Part shown: piece by piece, positions 41,027-48,927 of the stretch
Layout: each line of letters begins with the position of its first letter
How positions within the stretch are numbered: position 1 is the stretch's first letter
Assembly: GCA_022841345.1 (NCBI GenBank)
Contig: JALHRR010000011.1
Span: 62,001-126,000, forward strand
Length of the DNA stretch: 64,000 nucleotides
Source: Saprospiraceae bacterium
Lineage (GTDB): Bacteria > Bacteroidota > Bacteroidia > Chitinophagales > Saprospiraceae
Direction: 5' to 3'
Notes under the pieces: generated by a model
Told to the model about the DNA's origin: nothing
Databases searched by the model: none
What the model saw: only the letters and a program-made list of their open reading frames with translations
Position numbers and translations under genes: made by a program

Positions 41027-42262
41027 TTAATGCTCGTCAGTATTGCTTGTATCTGAAAGATAATCCTCAGAAACCCATTTAAGAGCTTGTTTATTACCTT
41101 CAACGCTGTAATTTTCAGCAGCTTTAATAACGATACCTTCGCGAACTTTTTCATTTGGATCAAATACGCTTGGACCTCTAGAAAGAGTATAAGCTAGTTC
41201 CTTATTGAAAGGACCTTCGTAAACTACAGGAACAAATTGAAATCCGCGATCAATCGCAAATGCCTTACATTCAGAAGGGCTAAGCCATTTCTGTGTACCG
41301 TCTGGTTGAAGAACCTTAACATCAAATAAAACAAACTCATGCTCTTTCAATCCGTAAGTATATCCCTTTTGAATACCAGGACCTACGATTTCACCGAAAA
41401 CAGATTCTCCAAGTTTCAATTTACTGAAAACGTCCATTTTATTAAACACTGTCCCGTAAACATCTTCCCCATAGAATCCTTTGTAGGTTCTACTAGCAGA
41501 AATTTCAACCATATTAGAGCCGTAACAATTTTCAGTAGTAGGAGCCAAACGTAAGAACTTCAGGATGCGCTTCTTCAGAGTATTAGCTTCAAAAGGAAGA
41601 ACAGACGCTCGCGCATTAGTTCCATGGAGCTTCTCTTGGATAACGACCATTGATTGTTCATTAAACTTATTTGGAAACCACTTGATATTATCAAGACCAT
41701 TGTATTTGTGGAACAATGGATGAGGATTCTTCTTATTTCTACTCTTTGGTCCCTGAGCGTTTAGGTTACTGGCCTTAACAGGAGGCTCATATTTCTTAAC
41801 ATTCAAGATCAACTTAAGATCCTGCTCGGCTTTTAGGTAAGCGGGATTCACCAGCGAAGTAATCTCATCGGGATTAATCAGCATCCCTTGAGAGGCAAGA
41901 CCTCTGATCTTGATCTGGCGAACCCGCGAATTGTGTAATTTAATTTTAGCGTCTTCTGGAAAAAGTATCTTTTCCAGTTTTTCTGGCAAAATAGAATCAA
42001 TGGGAATATATACAGCTTTATCGCCTACTTTATATCGACCCTTAGATACTACAACTTGGAAACCATAAACAGTGGCAACTTCAAGTCGCTCTGCATTATT
42101 ATGTGGATTGATTTCCAAAATGGAAGTGTATGGAACTTTGTAAGTAGATCCTTCTTCTGCTGGAGCTTCTACTACTGGCGTTCCAAGCTCTGGCGACGCA
42201 AGCAACTCACCTTTTGGCGTAGCTAGTTTCTTTTTAATAGATTCGATAATATTTTCAAACAT
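41027..42262 (-). CDS. RNA ligase, Rnl5 (DraRnl)-like, with N-terminal OB domain
   Basis: 411 residues from the ATG at 42262, which follows GGAGACAAAA; an upstream ATG (42274) is less well placed. Residues 30-130 look like an OB fold (KVPYTSILEINPHNNAERLEVATVYGFQVVVSKG), as in the Deinococcus DRB0094 ligase. The nucleotidyltransferase motifs follow: QEKLHGTNAR (motif I, Lys about 211), GEIVGPG (III region), EFVLFDVKV (IIIa), REGIVIKA (IV) and ALKWVSEDYL (V). This family seals 3'-OH/5'-phosphate nicks in RNA. It is close to pnk and RlaP-like genes, fitting an RNA repair role. Confidence 0.85.
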   Translation of the reverse strand: MFENIIESIKKKLATPKGELLASPELGTPVVEAPAEEGSTYKVPYTSILEINPHNNAERLEVATVYGFQVVVSKGRYKVGDKAVYIPIDSILPEKLEKILFPEDAKIKLHNSRVRQIKIRGLASQGMLINPDEITSLVNPAYLKAEQDLKLILNVKKYEPPVKASNLNAQGPKSRNKKNPHPLFHKYNGLDNIKWFPNKFNEQSMVVIQEKLHGTNARASVLPFEANTLKKRILKFLRLAPTTENCYGSNMVEISASRTYKGFYGEDVYGTVFNKMDVFSKLKLGESVFGEIVGPGIQKGYTYGLKEHEFVLFDVKVLQPDGTQKWLSPSECKAFAIDRGFQFVPVVYEGPFNKELAYTLSRGPSVFDPNEKVREGIVIKAAENYSVEGNKQALKWVSEDYLSDTSNTDEH

Positions 42263-42554
42263 TTTTGTCTCCATTTTTATTGTCCACATGCTTCCATGCT
42301 GCTTGCATATATGGATGCACTTTATCGTTAATTGCCTTAAGAAGCTCTGGACCTACTTCAGAAGAATGTTCTCTAGCTTCTCCAAGAAAATCTGATGCCA
42401 TAATCATTAGTCTCATTAGGTCATTGTCAGCTGCAGTAAGAACAAGTTCATAACTAGCCGCAGCGCGAGACGCCCACTTATAGGCAGTTTCTGCTTGAAT
42501 TACTTTAAATGGCTTACTTAAAATTTCTTCTTTTGCAGCTTCTACGTTTAACAT
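42255..42554 (-). CDS. Hypothetical helical protein (99 aa)
   Basis: Starts MLNVEAAKEEILSKP. Almost all helical and Ala-rich, with no Cys or membrane segment. Stop overlaps the ligase start by eight bases, so it is probably co-translated with the ligase. Not recognised. Confidence 0.55.
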   Translation of the reverse strand: MLNVEAAKEEILSKPFKVIQAETAYKWASRAAASYELVLTAADNDLMRLMIMASDFLGEAREHSSEVGPELLKAINDKVHPYMQAAWKHVDNKNGDKNV

Positions 42555-42556
42555 TA

Positions 42557-43078
42557 TTATCTCCTTACTCTATTATTGTAAATATTGCCTATTAAAGTCA
42601 AGAATTCTTTCTTGGAAAGAGATCCTTTTGCTTTATTGCAGTTTTTACAACAAGCTATAGAGTTTTCCTGCGTATATCCAATATTATTGTCAACTCTGTC
42701 AATCCCATTAGCTAAAAGAGTATGAACTACTTGTTTTTCATATCTTTTTGTTGGAGATACATCGCAATAATGACAATTACTTTCTATTAGTTTCTTAAAA
42801 TGAGATTCTTCTATGTCAAATATATAGCCACGATTTCTGGCACTTGCTCTATAGTCACTAAAAAGTCTTTTAAACCCAGCACCTTCTTTTGCTGGTCTAT
42901 TAGGCTTACACCCGCAAGAATGTACGTGATTTTTCTTTATATTGCTGGCTAATCTTACTACTTTATTTCCGCAAACGCACGATAATTCCCAATAAGTTCC
43001 AGCTTTTGCTGCTTTGATAAATTTTACAGCAGTTAAAAATCCAAATTTTTGTCCCACAAGATCTATACGTCTGCCCAT
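42557..43078 (-). CDS. HNH homing-type endonuclease with N-terminal zinc ribbon
   Basis: 173 residues. N-terminal WELSCVCGNKVV ... HSCGC zinc-binding part (about residues 31-57), then CHYCDV ... NGIDRVDNNIGYTQENSIACCKNCNKAKG (about 97-150), the HNH nuclease core with four Cys. It is a clear relative of the gene at 48354-48926. Such free-standing HNH genes spread by cutting phage genomes that lack them. It sits between the pnk gene and a helical gene, with a TAATG overlap to pnk. Confidence 0.8.
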   Translation of the reverse strand: MGRRIDLVGQKFGFLTAVKFIKAAKAGTYWELSCVCGNKVVRLASNIKKNHVHSCGCKPNRPAKEGAGFKRLFSDYRASARNRGYIFDIEESHFKKLIESNCHYCDVSPTKRYEKQVVHTLLANGIDRVDNNIGYTQENSIACCKNCNKAKGSLSKKEFLTLIGNIYNNRVRR

Positions 43079-44001
43079 TAAAAATCACCAGGATCGCACT
43101 GCAAACAGACATATCCTCGTCTGCGCCACATGTCAACGACCTGTTGTCGGTCGTCGATCATAAAATATGGTTCATACCTACAAAGTATCTCAAAATCCAA
43201 AATGATCTCCTTCACGATAGAGTCTTGTCTCGAATCGTGACGGTTTCGCATATAAAGAGGAAAGCTACCTAAGCTATGCTTATCTAGCCATTCCTGCGTT
43301 ACCTTGCGCTCATTGTCACCACGACCAGAGCAAAATACGACGTGTATGCCAGATAGGTGCAGTCCTTCAATGATATCTTTACACCATTGGTTAATTGGAT
43401 CTTTTGGAATATCTTGGAAAAAAGCTGTCCAATTCTTTCTCTTTCCAGATGCTAATTCTTCTTGAGTTAAGCGAACATGATGGCGGCGATGTTCTACGTC
43501 GCACAGCGTTCCATCTAAATCGCAAACAACCACTTTTCTTTTTGGACCATCTGGATAAATGAAAGTAAGTTTATCAGCCTCATCTTCAGTAGGACGCTCA
43601 TATTTAGTAAAGAAAGTCTGAAGCGCAGATCTTGCACCTTTTTCATCAATGATAGTTTCATGCTTACCAATACGCTTGAGAACTCTATCTAAACATACTG
43701 CGTATGGCTGATGAAGAACAATTATCTCAATGAAATAATCATGCTTACGAGCTTCTAAAATATAGTTAGCTCTTTGTTGTTTATTGAAATTCATACGATC
43801 AAGAATGATATCTTGCTTATTATATAGTGCATTCCTAAAGATCTCTTGATGGCCGCCCTTACCCTGAGAGTCCTGATTTACGTAGACCGTTGCAGCGCCA
43901 TGGTCGCCGTCATTAAAAATTCTACGATTTGCAAAAGTGGATTTACCTGATCCTGGAGGACCAACTAAAATGAAAAGATATGGTGCTTTATTTTCTCTCA
44001 C
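43078..44001 (-). CDS. pnk: Polynucleotide 5'-kinase/3'-phosphatase (T4 Pnkp-like)
   Basis: 307 residues. The P-loop GPPGSGKST (residues 14-22) opens the kinase half; DLDGTLCD (161-168) opens the HAD phosphatase half, with GRGDNERKVTQEWL and IDDRQQVVDMWRRRGY later. Size and domain order match T4 Pnkp (301 residues), which makes ends ready for ligation by adding 5'-phosphate and removing 3'-phosphate. Placed next to an RNA ligase and other repair genes, it likely heals cleaved tRNA. Reads through to an ATG at 44001. Confidence 0.9.
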   Translation of the reverse strand: MRENKAPYLFILVGPPGSGKSTFANRRIFNDGDHGAATVYVNQDSQGKGGHQEIFRNALYNKQDIILDRMNFNKQQRANYILEARKHDYFIEIIVLHQPYAVCLDRVLKRIGKHETIIDEKGARSALQTFFTKYERPTEDEADKLTFIYPDGPKRKVVVCDLDGTLCDVEHRRHHVRLTQEELASGKRKNWTAFFQDIPKDPINQWCKDIIEGLHLSGIHVVFCSGRGDNERKVTQEWLDKHSLGSFPLYMRNRHDSRQDSIVKEIILDFEILCRYEPYFMIDDRQQVVDMWRRRGYVCLQCDPGDF

Positions 44002-44002
44002 T

Positions 44003-44371
44003 TTATTCTCCTAACAAAATTACTTCGTAAATTGGCTTACCTTTATCAATCATAGCATTCTTCATGTGCTGAGATCCAGAAGATTTTCCGTCCCAAATCA
44101 AAAGTAGAGCGTCTCCATAAACTGCCATTTTATTGTTTCGTATTGGGCCAGCACGTCTGCCATATTTAACCCATTCTGCACAGAATCGTTTCAAATTGAT
44201 ACAGGCAAACTCAGATACCTGCTCACCACACGTATCTATGCCCGCAGCGTTACCAGAGACTATTTCGGTTATTTTTGAATTCCAATCTGGACCTATCTTG
44301 TCTTTTAAAATTTCTACCATCTTAGAGTAGTCAAGCTTAATATGTCTGGAACCTGCTATAATTAGTTTCAT
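44003..44371 (-). CDS. SLOG-fold (YspA/DUF2493-like) protein
   Basis: 122 residues. AGSRHIKLDY at the start, VSGNAAGIDTCGEQ (about residues 38-51), EWVKYGRRAGPIRNNKMAVYGDALLLIWDGKSSGSQHM (about 65-103) match the DUF2493/YspA branch of the SLOG fold, which binds nucleotides or their derivatives. Known roles include nucleotide or ADP-ribose sensing. Between pnk and a zinc-ribbon gene, in the repair cluster. Family call good; substrate unknown. Confidence 0.75.
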   Translation of the reverse strand: MKLIIAGSRHIKLDYSKMVEILKDKIGPDWNSKITEIVSGNAAGIDTCGEQVSEFACINLKRFCAEWVKYGRRAGPIRNNKMAVYGDALLLIWDGKSSGSQHMKNAMIDKGKPIYEVILLGE

Positions 44372-44595
44372 TTGACTGTAGTATATTCAGCAGTTTGATT
44401 GAACATTTTACATTGCTCTATGTCACACTTTTTGCACACCATTTTACTATGGTTAAAGCCAACGTCAACCCACTCGTGAGGACAGCTTGAGTCTGAGTAA
44501 ATTCCCATTTTAGGCATTTTAAAGTCCTGAAAAAACGGTCTCCAATTATATCTCTTAACTGCTTCGTCATATGCTTCTTCAGAAGGAGTTTTCAC
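44368..44595 (-). CDS. Small zinc-ribbon-like protein (75 aa)
   Basis: Starts MKTPSEEAYDEAVKRYNWRP. CPHEWVDVGFNHSKMVCKKCDIEQC gives a Cys/His set that can bind zinc. Overlaps the SLOG and nucleotidyltransferase genes by four bases each (ATGA). Function unknown. Confidence 0.55.
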   Translation of the reverse strand: MKTPSEEAYDEAVKRYNWRPFFQDFKMPKMGIYSDSSCPHEWVDVGFNHSKMVCKKCDIEQCKMFNQTAEYTTVK

Positions 44596-45476
44596 ACTTT
44601 CTCCACTAACTTTTGAACTTGCCTAAGAATAAGCCTGTAATGATCTTCTGTCTGAAGCATTCCGTCCAAAGAACCAAAGCGTTCCTCAAGACATTCAAGT
44701 AAAATCTTTTTAACATCTGCTTCGCGAGGACTGTGAGGAAGAGTAGACTTTTGGTAAACTTCTTCTAGGCTTTTTTCTTTATCTACGAAATATTGCTCGA
44801 TCTGATCCATGGTCCACTCGCCTCTGCGGATAGATTTAAGCTGTTCATTATTTCTCTGTAAATCAAGATCTTGCTCAATCATCAACTGCTCAACTTCATT
44901 AAGAAGACGAACGACATGATAAGCAAACTTTACATCGTATCCATACTTCTGGATACTTTCATATCGTTTAGAATTAACGTCTGGCTCTTTAATCCTCATT
45001 TTATGCATTTGAGAATAGGCATATCCCTTAAAGGAATGCCAGCATTTCTTATTCAAGAAAACTTTTCGATTATCTCTGATATGATCTGAAACCTTACTGG
45101 AAATCAAAACACAATTTGGAGGAGTAAAAAGAGAATCAACCATATTTGGATTATTATCCATGACAAGTTGAAAATATTTAATAATATTGTAAACACTTAC
45201 ATCGTATTCCTTGCGAGCTTCTTTATCGAGAATATGATGTTGTTGAAATTGCTCAAATTTTGGTGGATGAGTACCAAATCCTTGGATATGGCCACCTAAA
45301 TGAGGGAAAATAATATCTTTAGGAGGAATACAGAATCCATAAACATCCATATCTGAAGTATCACCTGAGACTCCATACGCTACAGATCCCATGATCGTCA
45401 GATACATAGTGCCACCAACCACATAAGGTGGTGGCTTAATTAATCCTAGCTTATGAAGTCTTTCAATTACGTTCAT
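44592..45476 (-). CDS. RlaP-like (YcgL/COG3541) pol-beta nucleotidyltransferase
   Basis: 294 residues from the ATG at 45476; the longer frame overlaps the zinc-ribbon gene. IMGSVAYGVSGDTSDMDVYGF (about residues 28-48) is the nucleotidyltransferase signature GSxAYG...SDxDxxG that binds metal and NTP. The remainder (EYDVSVYNIIKYFQLVMDNNPNMVDSLF, then SFKGYAYSQMHKM) matches the COG3541/RlaP family. RlaP genes are known as partners of RNA ligases in RNA repair operons, and here the gene lies 2.3 kb from an Rnl5-like ligase. Confidence 0.75.
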   Translation of the reverse strand: MNVIERLHKLGLIKPPPYVVGGTMYLTIMGSVAYGVSGDTSDMDVYGFCIPPKDIIFPHLGGHIQGFGTHPPKFEQFQQHHILDKEARKEYDVSVYNIIKYFQLVMDNNPNMVDSLFTPPNCVLISSKVSDHIRDNRKVFLNKKCWHSFKGYAYSQMHKMRIKEPDVNSKRYESIQKYGYDVKFAYHVVRLLNEVEQLMIEQDLDLQRNNEQLKSIRRGEWTMDQIEQYFVDKEKSLEEVYQKSTLPHSPREADVKKILLECLEERFGSLDGMLQTEDHYRLILRQVQKLVEKV

Positions 45477-45651
45477 TTTTTTCTTTCTCTTCGCGCTCTT
45501 TTTGACGACGACGATATTCTTCAAAATATTCTTCATCAAGATAAGGCTGATAAAGAATAACGCGACATTTAGGACACAAAAGTCCGCCCATTTTCATGGT
45601 CATATCTTTGATATCAACTACTATGTTGCACTTCTTGCATTCTTTACTCAT
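45463..45651 (-). CDS. Zinc-ribbon small protein (62 aa)
   Basis: MSKECKKCNIVVDIKDMTMKMGGLLCPKCR holds two CxxC knuckles; the second half is acidic and charged (EEYFEEYRRRQKEREEKEK). Such a protein could be an adaptor. Overlaps both neighbours by 8-13 bases. Not recognised further. Confidence 0.6.
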   Translation of the reverse strand: MSKECKKCNIVVDIKDMTMKMGGLLCPKCRVILYQPYLDEEYFEEYRRRQKEREEKEKNERN

Positions 45652-45952
45652 ATTTTTCTAACCTATAAACTCCACCTTCTGTTTCAAAAGTAGTGGAATT
45701 CTGATCGTGATCTACGATTTTAACAATTGGACTAGTTCTTAAGTAATTAAATCCATTGCCGACAATCTCCACACCTGTCTGTGCTGGCAACTTATCAGTC
45801 TCTGGATATTCGTGAAGATAAAAATCTCCAATCTCAAACTGTCCAACTCCCACGAAAGAATTTGGACGCTTAGACTCAACTTTCTGAAGCTTAAATCTTC
45901 CTTCAGAATTCAAGAATCTCTCTAACGGCTTTAAATTAAGTTCTTTTTTCAT
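45644..45952 (-). CDS. Hypothetical protein (102 aa)
   Basis: Starts MKKELNLKPLERFLN. Beta-rich C-terminal part with GVEIVGNGFNYLRTSP and FETEGGVYRLEKY. No Cys or membrane segment. ATGA/TAA overlaps with neighbours. Not recognised. Confidence 0.5.
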   Translation of the reverse strand: MKKELNLKPLERFLNSEGRFKLQKVESKRPNSFVGVGQFEIGDFYLHEYPETDKLPAQTGVEIVGNGFNYLRTSPIVKIVDHDQNSTTFETEGGVYRLEKYE

Positions 45953-46248
45953 AAATTACCACCTTTATTTTTCAATCCTTTAATTTTTTTACGAATAAAA
46001 TCAAATTGAGAGTCAAACTTTAAATTTTGAGGTAAATCAATCCAAAAAACGTCGTCGTACCCATAGCGATCCAATAGGTTAGGCACATCTAAATCTGGAG
46101 AAATAAAATATTGAGCACCTAAAGTCATCGCTTCATCTACCCAATCTTCATCAGAGCGATCAGCTGCCCAAACTACGACATCATAGTAAGAGCTTAACCT
46201 TTTAACCACATCCTTAGACACTTGATTATCTAACGCTATTTTTATCAC
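45949..46248 (-). CDS. Possible PIN-like domain protein (99 aa)
   Basis: Starts MIKIALDNQVSKDVVKRLSSYYDVVVWAADRSDEDWVDEAMTLGAQYFISPDLDVPNLL. Asp at the strand ends (ALDNQ, AADRSDED, SPDLDVP) is the spacing of PIN-like or Mut7-C-type RNases. This is a weak call: it could also be a non-catalytic relative. Located beside a HAD gene and the RlaP-like gene. Confidence 0.4.
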   Translation of the reverse strand: MIKIALDNQVSKDVVKRLSSYYDVVVWAADRSDEDWVDEAMTLGAQYFISPDLDVPNLLDRYGYDDVFWIDLPQNLKFDSQFDFIRKKIKGLKNKGGNL

Positions 46249-46628
46249 TATAAATCTCCGCCTTCTTCGTCCTTATAAAACTTAGTGTCAAAAAATTCAT
46301 TTGGTTTTTTGTCGTCATATGCCCATATAGGCTTCTGAATAGTATAATCTACATATTGCTCAATACCAAGAGCCTTCACAGCAGCATAAGCCCATGGCTC
46401 TCCACCTGCAGACCATACTATGATAGTGTGACCACGCATCGCGTGCTTAATTAGTTGCCGAATATGTACTCTATGCGGCAAGATCTTGCCGATCCTTCGA
46501 GTGCCATCCTCGTAAGTATGGTCAAACTCTACGCCATAGGCTTCTAATTGTTCTGGGGTAGGACTCCACATGATTAATGTATCATCCACATCAAAATAAG
46601 TCGGTTGATTACTTTTTAGTCTTTGCAT
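46248..46628 (-). CDS. HAD-superfamily phosphatase-like protein
   Basis: 126 residues. YFDVDDTLIMW (about residues 11-21) is HAD motif I (DxDxT/V) and IIVWSAGGEPWA (about 69-80) is motif II, followed by KKPNEFFD near the end. The lack of a big cap suggests a small phosphatase. A strong TTGACT-N17-TATTAT promoter sits right before its ATG, and the ATG is at the predicted start point. Confidence 0.65.
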   Translation of the reverse strand: MQRLKSNQPTYFDVDDTLIMWSPTPEQLEAYGVEFDHTYEDGTRRIGKILPHRVHIRQLIKHAMRGHTIIVWSAGGEPWAYAAVKALGIEQYVDYTIQKPIWAYDDKKPNEFFDTKFYKDEEGGDL

Positions 46629-46633
46629 ACCCT

Positions 46634-46662
46634 ATAATAGGGCTTTTATAAGAGAAAGTCAA
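46634..46662 (-). promoter_or_regulatory. Sigma-70 promoter with near-zero leader
   Basis: On the minus strand: TTGACT (46662-46657), a 17-base spacer, TATTAT (46639-46634). Start point near 46627-46628 coincides with the ATG of the HAD gene, and no Shine-Dalgarno is present, so its message may be leaderless. It sits immediately after the nrdA stop. Confidence 0.75.
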
Positions 46663-48357
46663 CTATCCTTCGCAGGCAGCGCACTCATCTTTAGATCTAG
46701 AAGCCAAATCACCTCTTATGACGCCTTCTGTCCTGAAATAATATAGTGATTTCAAGCCTGATTGCCAAGCTTCAAGGTGAACGCCGTGAATATACTTAGG
46801 ATCTGCATTTGCAGCAAAAAATAAATTGATACTCTGTCCTTGGTCAATATATTTCTGACGCTGAGCAGCTTGTTTAATGATCGCATATTGATTTATCTCG
46901 CGTGAAGTCAAGAAAACTTCTTTAGTTTTATCATCAAGAAACGACAAATGCTGTACGCTACCGCTTTGCTCGTTAATAGACTTCCATACGTCAGGTAAAT
47001 CCTTACCAATAGAAGCTAGGTATCGCTCAAGCACAATATTCTTACGAATAAACGTACCTTTAGCAGATTTCTGAGACCAAATACCTCCTGGCATTGGCTC
47101 AATACCTGCGCTATGACCACCTGAAATAGTAGAATTTGACACTGTAGGAGCTATTGCAAGCAAATGAGTATTCCTTCTGAAGTATCCACGACACCATTCT
47201 GGCTCTCCTAACTCTTCTGCCAACCTTGCGGTCTCTTCTTCTGCCTTAGTTTTCATTGTTTTAAATATCTGAGCATTGAGCATCATGGCATCGAAGCTAT
47301 CAAAAGGCATCATATTCTTCTGTAGAAGCGTATGCCAACCCAAAACTCCAATTCCTATCGCTCTTCCCTTTATTGCTGAGCGACGAGAGGCTTCCAGGCC
47401 TGGAACATCTTTAGATTTTTGAATATATTCTTCTAAAACTGCGTCCAGAAACCTCACAGAAGTCTCTACTAAGTCCGTATCTTTCCATTCTTCCCATTTT
47501 ACCAAGTTCAAGGACGACAGACAGCACACAAAACTGTGTTCTGGGTCCGTATAAAGAAAGATTTCAGTACAAATATTTGACGTTTTTACTCTAAGACCTA
47601 AATTATCGTAACACTTAGGATTTTGTTTGTTCACATTGTCAGAAAAAAACAAATAAGGTTCACCTGTTTCGTATCGCGTCTTAAGAATCTCTTGCCAAAG
47701 TGATCGCTTCTTTTGATCTCCGCCGATCATTTCGTTCATCCAAGAATCGTCGATGCAAATGCCGTGATTTAGATTTAAACAACGACGATTAACGTCTCCT
47801 GTAGGACGACGCATCTGAATAAACTCTTCAATATCGGTATGACGAATATCTGTATATACAGCTGCAGCTCCACGTCTAAAGTTGCCTTGGCTTACGGCAA
47901 TCACAGTAGAGTCATAAACTTTGGCCCAAGGAATCAGTCCTTCTGATTTTCCGTTCCCACGAATACGAGCACCGCGACCCCGCACATCGCCCATGTAGAT
48001 CCCAACACCAGCACTGTTTTTAGATAACATTGCAAGTTCATGAGATTTTGAAAAAATAGAATCGACGCTATCCCCAGGATGGATGGAATTACAAGAAATA
48101 GGAAGACCCCTGTCAGTACCAAGATTCGACAGAATCGGAGAAGCAGGGCATAGCCAGTTTTTAACCATTGCATCATAGAATTTTTCCTCCCAATGCTTAG
48201 AGTCTTTATAGTAAGATGCTGCAGCTTTAGCTACACGGCGATACATTTGAATAGGAGTTTCGTTCTCCAATAAATATCCGCCCTGAATAGTGGTTAACCC
48301 TTCTTGAGTCATCCATTCTGGAGCTTCGCCTGCGACTTTAAGTTCTTCTAGGTTCAT
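46663..48357 (-). CDS. nrdA: Class I ribonucleotide reductase large subunit
   Basis: 564 residues from the ATG at 48357, which overlaps the upstream HNH stop (ATGA); this start is preferred over the ATG 33 bases earlier. GLPISCNSIHPGD, SNICTEIFLYTD, FVCCLSSLNL, and the C-terminal CAACEG carry the redox Cys, the thiyl Cys and the swinging Cys pair; SLYYFRTEG carries the radical-path Tyr pair. No ATP-cone domain is seen at the N-terminus, so dATP overall-activity inhibition is probably absent. Reduces ribonucleoside diphosphates with NrdB. Confidence 0.92.
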   Translation of the reverse strand: MNLEELKVAGEAPEWMTQEGLTTIQGGYLLENETPIQMYRRVAKAAASYYKDSKHWEEKFYDAMVKNWLCPASPILSNLGTDRGLPISCNSIHPGDSVDSIFSKSHELAMLSKNSAGVGIYMGDVRGRGARIRGNGKSEGLIPWAKVYDSTVIAVSQGNFRRGAAAVYTDIRHTDIEEFIQMRRPTGDVNRRCLNLNHGICIDDSWMNEMIGGDQKKRSLWQEILKTRYETGEPYLFFSDNVNKQNPKCYDNLGLRVKTSNICTEIFLYTDPEHSFVCCLSSLNLVKWEEWKDTDLVETSVRFLDAVLEEYIQKSKDVPGLEASRRSAIKGRAIGIGVLGWHTLLQKNMMPFDSFDAMMLNAQIFKTMKTKAEEETARLAEELGEPEWCRGYFRRNTHLLAIAPTVSNSTISGGHSAGIEPMPGGIWSQKSAKGTFIRKNIVLERYLASIGKDLPDVWKSINEQSGSVQHLSFLDDKTKEVFLTSREINQYAIIKQAAQRQKYIDQGQSINLFFAANADPKYIHGVHLEAWQSGLKSLYYFRTEGVIRGDLASRSKDECAACEG

Positions 48358-48926
48358 TTCGATTTCCTTATCAAATAAATAGTGCCACATCTAGCGATGA
48401 AATCATAATAATCCAACGTACCCTTCATTATATTGCAATGAGTACAACATGGCAAGCAGTTATCTAAATTATATCCTACGTTATTTATCTTCCTATCTAT
48501 TCCGTTCCATTCTATCCAAGATCTATCTGCGGTAAACTTAGATATTTTAGAAATTAATTGTCCATTTTCCCTAACATATCTATTATGCTTACTAGGTTTT
48601 GCTTCACAATAATGACAATCCTGTCCACATATTTCCTTAAATTCTTCAAAAGAAATATTAAATTCCAAATTCCTTCTATTTGCGCCTGCTCTATAATTAT
48701 TAAATAACATTTTCCAGCTAGATTCTCCTAAATCTTTAGATTTATTTGCTCTTTGAGCACATTTTCTACAAGATTGATTTCTGTTTTTCTTTAAACCAAT
48801 ATTCAGCTGACTGGTACACCGTATTACTGGATTTCCACAATCACATCTACAGTTCCAAAATTTTTGCTTTTTGTGAATCTTATTCAAAGAAATCACTTCA
48901 AGCATTCCAAATTTTATCCCGATCAT
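48354..48926 (-). CDS. HNH homing-type endonuclease between nrdB and nrdA
   Basis: 190 residues. FWNCRCDCGNPVIRC ... SCRKC (about residues 23-56) is a zinc ribbon; CHYCEAKP (about 104) ... WNGIDRKINNVGYNLDNCLPCCTHCN (about 139-164) is the HNH core. Shares the zinc-ribbon plus HNH layout with the gene at 42557-43078. Its location between nrdB and nrdA recalls mobE in T4-like phages, where the intron-less HNH sits in the same gap. ATGA to nrdA. Confidence 0.82.
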   Translation of the reverse strand: MIGIKFGMLEVISLNKIHKKQKFWNCRCDCGNPVIRCTSQLNIGLKKNRNQSCRKCAQRANKSKDLGESSWKMLFNNYRAGANRRNLEFNISFEEFKEICGQDCHYCEAKPSKHNRYVRENGQLISKISKFTADRSWIEWNGIDRKINNVGYNLDNCLPCCTHCNIMKGTLDYYDFIARCGTIYLIRKSK

Positions 48927-48927
48927 A

